Source of the DNA: Rostrohypoxylon terebratum
Lineage: Eukaryota > Ascomycota > Sordariomycetes > Xylariales > Hypoxylaceae
Direction: 5' to 3'
DNA length: 62,245 bases
NCBI GenBank assembly: GCA_022497145.1
Contig: MU385996.1
Span: 1-62,245, forward strand
Translations under genes and position numbers: made by a program
In this document: positions 57,399 through 62,245 of the stretch, one piece after another
Layout of the letters: every line of letters starts with the position of its first letter
Numbering within the stretch: the first letter of the stretch is position 1
The notes under the pieces: generated by a model
The model's database searches: none
What the model was told of the DNA's origin: nothing
Seen by the model: the letters and a program-made list of their open reading frames with translations, nothing else

Positions 57399-60300
57399 TC
57401 AAAGGCCCATTTGTCCCTCACTGTCCTCCCCGAACTTTTGCCTCTTACTCGAGATCTCCACACACGAGTTCGATGGCCTTTTGTAACCTCTTTCGCCATC
57501 CGATATCTCGAAACCCTCGCTCGTAGCCGGGGTAATCGAAGAGTAATGGCTCGGCGTTGATCTGACGAATAACTCCTCAGACGACGCCGTCGATTCCGAC
57601 CTATCTCCCATAACCACGTCCGTGATATCTCCCTCGTTCTCCACACTCCCCCCTTTAACCCCTGTCCCGGCAAACCTCTTCAGTCCCCACTGCGGCACGT
57701 TTGCCTCATCGAACAGAGTCCCGAACCAAGCCTCCCTAACAGCCAAGCCGAGGGCAACGGAGACCTGTCTCGCAACGGCGTTGCCAATAAGCCTCCACTG
57801 GCCCGCCGGCGACGCAACCAACACCTCGTCGTCGCGGATGCCCTGCGCGCGGCGGATCTCCATGATCGTGTGGGGCCGTTGCTGGTGCCAGTGATTTATG
57901 TTCCCGACGCGCGCGTCCGTGGGCAGACACTTCGTCGAGACGGTGTTGATCAGCTTATTTGGGTGCGTGCGGCCCCATCCCTTGGCGCCTTTCTTCGCGC
58001 GTTCTCGGCCGTCCACGGGATACATCGCGCACTCGGCGGGCGTCAAGACGCGTGACATGTCGGGGCCACCGTGCCACGCCTTCGAGAAGTTCATCCCCCA
58101 CGGCCGCGTTGGGATACCCAAGATTTGCTTGCGCACCGGCGGCGTGACGCCGATCGACAAACGGTGGTCTGGGAAGCCCGGGCAGAAGTCGGGTTTCGCG
58201 TCTTGCACGTCGGGAAGGTCGCCGATGGCCTCGCGGGCGCTGACGTATTTGAACGGGGTGGAGACGAGGACGCGGCGGTCGAAGGGCCGGCCGCAGGACA
58301 TTTCTCCCAGTTTCGTTAGCACTGTGCCGGGCGGATGCGAATGTGACGGCTTGGGTACTTTGGGCATGCGGAGGCCCGGGGCGCTGAAGCATAGGAAAAC
58401 TCGGCTTCGCGATTGAGGAGCACCGAAGGACCAGGCGTCCAGGAACATGACTTGGGTTTGGTAACCTAGGCCCACGAGCGCGCAACATAACTGGGAAAAG
58501 ACGCAGGCGTCGCGGAAGTTCTTCGAGTTCACCACCTGCGGCACGTTCTCGAGGATTCCGTAATAGGGGCGGTATAAGTCGACGAAAGAGGCAAATGATG
58601 CGATGAGCGATTGGTTCTTTCGTTGGTCGTTCGTGGTTCTATCGTGTGTAAGCATAGAGAACCCGGGACACGGGGATCCTGCGGATATGAAGTGGACATC
58701 TCCAGGTCGAGGTATCTTCTCACCGCCACCAAGCAATGCCCGATGAAGTAGGTCATCAACCGAGCCGAGGAATGGAGTACAGACGCCTGGTTCGCTATTC
58801 GCCATGTAAGTGTGAATGGCCTCTGTCCAGATGTCGTTCGCCCAGCACATTTCAATGGCGCCACCATCTTCAAGCCCGCGCCCAAAATTTCCACCGCCGC
58901 AGAACAAATCAATACCTTGCAACTTTTTTCCATGATGTATATTCAGGGGGTCAAACCCTTGTCGTAGCTGACGTACTAAGACCATGTCAAGAGGAACATA
59001 AGTCATCTTGCCCTCCTCCGTCTGGATCTCCTGATGTGTCATAAAAAACATGTCGCCGGTGCCGCCGTGGTCATAAGGGCTGGGTATTTCTTCTTTGAGA
59101 TAGAATGCCCTTACCAAACAATGGCGGAAAATCCTGCGAATGGAAATTTCGACCAGTTGATCCGTATAAACAACTTCGTTTGGAGGTGAATTACGTGAGT
59201 TTTGATCCACGTCTTTCCTCCGCGCAAATTTTCGTAGCTTAACGTAATTTTTGTTTGCTTCATTGAAGAATGCCTCTATGACGAAAACTTCCAATCGGAG
59301 GGACTTTGGGTCAGTTTCAACCAGGACGGCATCGCCGATCTTGTAAGCCGGCTTCTCCTGGAATCTGTCCTCACATCTCAAGTGATCTTTCTTGAGAGTG
59401 GTCCACTGACAATCATCGGAAAGATAGGTTTGACGGACAAAGAATTCGGCCGACGTTGAAGGATTTCCGAACCACTCAACACTATGCGTTGCAGGTATTT
59501 CATCAGCCTTTACTCTGGCTGTGTTACGATGACAAGTGCAGTTGTTGGATAGGAAGATCTCGTTGTCGTAGGGATACTTCATAATTCCACATGGAGTATC
59601 AATTGGTTGATACAACCAGATTACGTCAAAGGAACGTTTTCCCTTTGGCGACAGATGAATCTTTTGCACGAGACCAAACCACAAGTGTTCTCCTTGGTAG
59701 TGTTTGGACTTCTGTTGTTTCCATTCAGTACCTGTTCCCTCTTCATCCGGATGTGTCGATACTACATCTCCTACTTCGATTGAAGCAATGAAAGTTAAAC
59801 GGTCCTGGCTAATTCGCTTGATAGAAGGCGGACTTCTCTGATCTATGGGCGCATTGTTCTGTATAAAAGCATCTCGTTTCTTGCTGATGTCAGTGCACGG
59901 ATCTACCCTTTGGAGGACATTTCCAAACACTATATGGGAGAATAAATCGTATATGTACGGGGTTACGATCGTTGGCGGGACCTGGCTATCTCCTTGGCGC
60001 TTCTTTCTCTTTGGGTCAGTCATCTCGTTATACTCACTAGATGACATCTGCTGAAATGATAGATTAGGTTTATAATAATCAAGGGTCTTGATTTCCTGCC
60101 AGAAGCTATGCCACGTAATCAGTGTCGGATCTAAGCCATGGGCTTCTTTCCAGATGAAGTTGATATTGGCAATTACGGCGCTTCTAAAATCATCTCCCCG
60201 GTTAGCTGAATGCCATCGTTTGAAAGTATTTGACTCGGCATGTTGCTGCTCTAGCCAAATACTGAAATGCGACTTAAAATCATACAGAACGACGCGCTGC

Positions 60301-61166
60301 CACCGACTCTTCAAGTAATCACAATAATCAAGAACGTGCTTCGCCAAGTCCGCAATCCAAATAAAAGGTTCGTAATATCTTGAGTACTCGGTTGAGGGGC
60401 CCTTCAGTTTGTAGTAAATTTCGTCGCCTCGTCTCTCGTTTAGTTCCGACCGTATCCAAATTTGATCGCCAACAGTGTGTTCATCACTCCCATAATTTTC
60501 AATGGGAAGCTGGGTAAAACGAACCCTCCTAAGAAAAAATCGCTTATCGCCGCGGCGAACCACTCCATCAAAGTAAAAGCTCTCCGCGCCTACTCGGGTA
60601 GCGAATTGCTGAAGAGGCCTGAGTGCATTGGGATGGACAGCACTATCTGAATATATAGAAAAGTCTTCCAGGTCAAGCTCGATATTGCCGTCTTCATGTG
60701 AGGATTCTACTGTATCTCTTGTATCGAGAAGCTCAGATAGAGCGTGCCGTTCTGGAACTTCTGTAGCAGGCGGTATAAACCCTTGGAACTCAGACTTGGG
60801 ATGAATAAGGGTTGATTGGGGAATCTCCACGATTATTGGCTTCTCTTTTGGTACACTATTATTCTGGATATCTGGAACTGTTTTTAAATCATCGAAAGGA
60901 CCTGCGTTGGGTTCATCGGAATTCGTCACTAGTTTTGTGTCATCTCGAACTGCTTGATACAGAAAGCCGTTGTCAGAAGTTCTCGAATTTTCATCGCCGT
61001 CTAGATCAATTTTGTCGATACTAGGGAAAAGCTGGTTATATGTGTATGGAAAGTCTGACTCCAGCAAAGGTCCATCACCACTTGAGTCAGACGCGGCAGC
61101 CGACTCAGGGGTTGCGTTGTCAGATATCGGGAGACGCTGCCAGCGAGCGAAACTTTCTTGTGCCAT
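57399..61166 (-). CDS. dim-2: DNA (cytosine-5) methyltransferase DIM-2
   Basis: Nuclear enzyme that adds methyl groups to cytosine, in Neurospora guided by H3K9me3/HP1 and mostly to RIP-mutated repeats. One exon, 1255 aa, from the ATG at 61166. The N-terminal third is acidic and disordered, then come a DIM-2-specific region (about 185-280, AESFYFDGVVRRGDKRFFLRR), a BAH-like domain (about 455-560, GEHLWFGLVQKI, FDVIWLYQPIDTPCG, NNCTCHRN) and a second one (about 600-710, KIGDAVLVETDP). The catalytic domain holds motif I GIDLFCGGGNFGRG (about 750), motif IV GSPCPGFSML with the catalytic Cys near 831, motif VI ENVPQV (about 872), motif VIII QSRSRVFL (about 918) and motifs IX/X up to GNAVARQVSVALG (about 1125). 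The pattern PCPGFSxLTxDxTTxxQRKNQSL sets DIM-2 apart from the RID type. It is about 200 residues shorter than Neurospora DIM-2, mainly at the N-terminus. Confidence 0.95.
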   Translation of the reverse strand: MAQESFARWQRLPISDNATPESAAASDSSGDGPLLESDFPYTYNQLFPSIDKIDLDGDENSRTSDNGFLYQAVRDDTKLVTNSDEPNAGPFDDLKTVPDIQNNSVPKEKPIIVEIPQSTLIHPKSEFQGFIPPATEVPERHALSELLDTRDTVESSHEDGNIELDLEDFSIYSDSAVHPNALRPLQQFATRVGAESFYFDGVVRRGDKRFFLRRVRFTQLPIENYGSDEHTVGDQIWIRSELNERRGDEIYYKLKGPSTEYSRYYEPFIWIADLAKHVLDYCDYLKSRWQRVVLYDFKSHFSIWLEQQHAESNTFKRWHSANRGDDFRSAVIANINFIWKEAHGLDPTLITWHSFWQEIKTLDYYKPNLSFQQMSSSEYNEMTDPKRKKRQGDSQVPPTIVTPYIYDLFSHIVFGNVLQRVDPCTDISKKRDAFIQNNAPIDQRSPPSIKRISQDRLTFIASIEVGDVVSTHPDEEGTGTEWKQQKSKHYQGEHLWFGLVQKIHLSPKGKRSFDVIWLYQPIDTPCGIMKYPYDNEIFLSNNCTCHRNTARVKADEIPATHSVEWFGNPSTSAEFFVRQTYLSDDCQWTTLKKDHLRCEDRFQEKPAYKIGDAVLVETDPKSLRLEVFVIEAFFNEANKNYVKLRKFARRKDVDQNSRNSPPNEVVYTDQLVEISIRRIFRHCLVRAFYLKEEIPSPYDHGGTGDMFFMTHQEIQTEEGKMTYVPLDMVLVRQLRQGFDPLNIHHGKKLQGIDLFCGGGNFGRGLEDGGAIEMCWANDIWTEAIHTYMANSEPGVCTPFLGSVDDLLHRALLGGGEKIPRPGDVHFISAGSPCPGFSMLTHDRTTNDQRKNQSLIASFASFVDLYRPYYGILENVPQVVNSKNFRDACVFSQLCCALVGLGYQTQVMFLDAWSFGAPQSRSRVFLCFSAPGLRMPKVPKPSHSHPPGTVLTKLGEMSCGRPFDRRVLVSTPFKYVSAREAIGDLPDVQDAKPDFCPGFPDHRLSIGVTPPVRKQILGIPTRPWGMNFSKAWHGGPDMSRVLTPAECAMYPVDGRERAKKGAKGWGRTHPNKLINTVSTKCLPTDARVGNINHWHQQRPHTIMEIRRAQGIRDDEVLVASPAGQWRLIGNAVARQVSVALGLAVREAWFGTLFDEANVPQWGLKRFAGTGVKGGSVENEGDITDVVMGDRSESTASSEELFVRSTPSHYSSITPATSEGFEISDGERGYKRPSNSCVEISSKRQKFGEDSEGQMGL

Positions 61167-62153
61167 GCCTGTATTCGTAATATCGCTCTAACATAGACTA
61201 TAAGAGCTTAGTTATTGAGTATGCGAGGAATATGTCTCTTATGTTAGCAAGCTTACCAAGAATCTAGAGCGGTGGGTGATTGATAGAAAATTCAAAAATA
61301 ACAACCCATTGAAAACAACAGATTGAAGCAATTATATTTTGAGAATTACATTGAGAAAAAATCTAAATATCCGGACATATTATAAAGAAACCGAAATTCT
61401 ATGTGATTTATGGCGTCTAGACGATACAATAATGGAACTGTTCGGACTGAGGAAATCATAATTAATTTTCTGAAAGACGGGTTATGAGCTATGAAGGAGT
61501 TCACTATAAAGGTTGACTGTGAAATGGTCAATCAGAGGGAAGGAGACATTAAGAAGCTTCATCGGTGATCGTTAAATCTAGACTATGAGGCAGACGGAGG
61601 TAAAGATCTTTTCAACAGTGTAGCAAACAAAATGGAAAACGCAGTAACATAGTATAGATCAGAGAATAACAGAGGGACTCGTGACACCAAGTTCAACATA
61701 GAATATTTTAGCAGGGAATACTTGTTGGAATACTTCTTGGAAAGAAACCATTTTTACAGCCCCGCCGCTTGCAAAATGGTTATAGTCTGATGGGTCATGA
61801 AAGAGATGGGACATCCAGAATGAATGGGGAAGATGGAGAATGAGACAAGAGAAAAAAGAACCACCCTAACAACCCCTAAGAAATTTGAACGTGGCGCGTA
61901 GATCCACTGAACCATCATCAATTGACCAATCCAAGGACGTCAATTTCGTGTCAGTGCCGTTTTCGTCAACCCGACAACTCGGGGAGAGCAACCAGCGCCG
62001 GGGCCATGGGAATCTCTTGCAGTGGTCCCAGCACCTAGTATTAGTTCCCGCATGTCAAATAAGCGAGATTCAGCCCTATATGTAAGAGTCAATGAGATCT
62101 ATAGGTAGCTATCAAGAAGTTTCTCGATTTATTCCAAATATTTTCCTATATAT
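61167..62153. other. dim-2 upstream region
   Basis: About 1 kb before the right-hand LTR. No gene recognised; AT-rich (61260-61480). Serves as the dim-2 promoter by position. Confidence 0.45.
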
Positions 62154-62245
62154 TGTGACGAACCTATACTTAGGCTTAGTAAGTATAGCTTCATAAGGGG
62201 GTCTTGATTTTAAGGTAACAGTAATCGTAGAGGTCAAGTGTAATC
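62154..62245. mobile_element. LTR, truncated by the window end
   Basis: Identical over all 92 available bases to the start of the solo LTR at 53701. The sequence runs off the window, so whether it is a solo LTR or the edge of a full element cannot be told. The five bases before it are TATAT. Confidence 0.85.

Noticed and set aside
57955..58488. Long Arg/Pro-rich frame overlapping dim-2
   Set aside because: Out-of-frame shadow of the conserved methyltransferase catalytic domain.

Overview
The window is nuclear DNA of a filamentous ascomycete (Pezizomycotina, most likely a Sordariomycete). The evidence is: short introns of about 47-120 nt with GTATGT/GTAAGT donors and CTAAC-like branch sites; one gene per transcript; a DIM-2-type cytosine methyltransferase; a GH67 alpha-glucuronidase with XlnR/CreA-like promoter sites; and a Bck1-type cell-wall MAPKKK. 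The assignment to class is inference. No tRNA, rRNA, CRISPR array or bacterial operon was seen.

Layout. (1) 2-28.7 kb is a gene-dense, conserved block: bck1 (-), a GH5 steryl/ceramide glucosidase (-), ski3 (+), a decayed short-chain dehydrogenase (+), rpa34 (-) and grc3 (+) sharing a 633-bp promoter, then the secreted alpha-glucuronidase aguA (-). Apart from bck1, the SDR remnant and one intronless stretch, exon joins were worked out by hand from splice sites that restore the reading frame. (2) 28.7-49.9 kb is about 21 kb of gene-poor DNA. It holds four copies of an unrecognised small-protein family, all on the minus strand (two intact, one broken, one very degraded), two MITE-like elements with TA target duplications, and several short tandem repeats. 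(3) 49.9-51.2 kb carries one D-2-hydroxyacid dehydrogenase. (4) 52.5-62.2 kb is a mixed region: two convergent, distantly related genes of unknown function with a W-F-x-W-W motif, a solo LTR between them with a 5-bp target duplication, a Copia-like Gag-only ORF, and the DNA methyltransferase dim-2. A second LTR, identical over 92 bp, starts at the right edge of the window and continues beyond it.

How the genes relate. The conserved block is housekeeping: cell-wall integrity signalling, sterol or ceramide glucoside turnover, cytoplasmic RNA decay, RNA polymerase I transcription and rRNA processing. The rpa34-grc3 pair joins two nucleolar functions at one promoter. The right half is accessory sequence. 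The main candidates for something undescribed are the three-exon small-protein family at 30-45 kb and the W-F-x-W-W gene pair beside dim-2. No function can be assigned to either from sequence alone.
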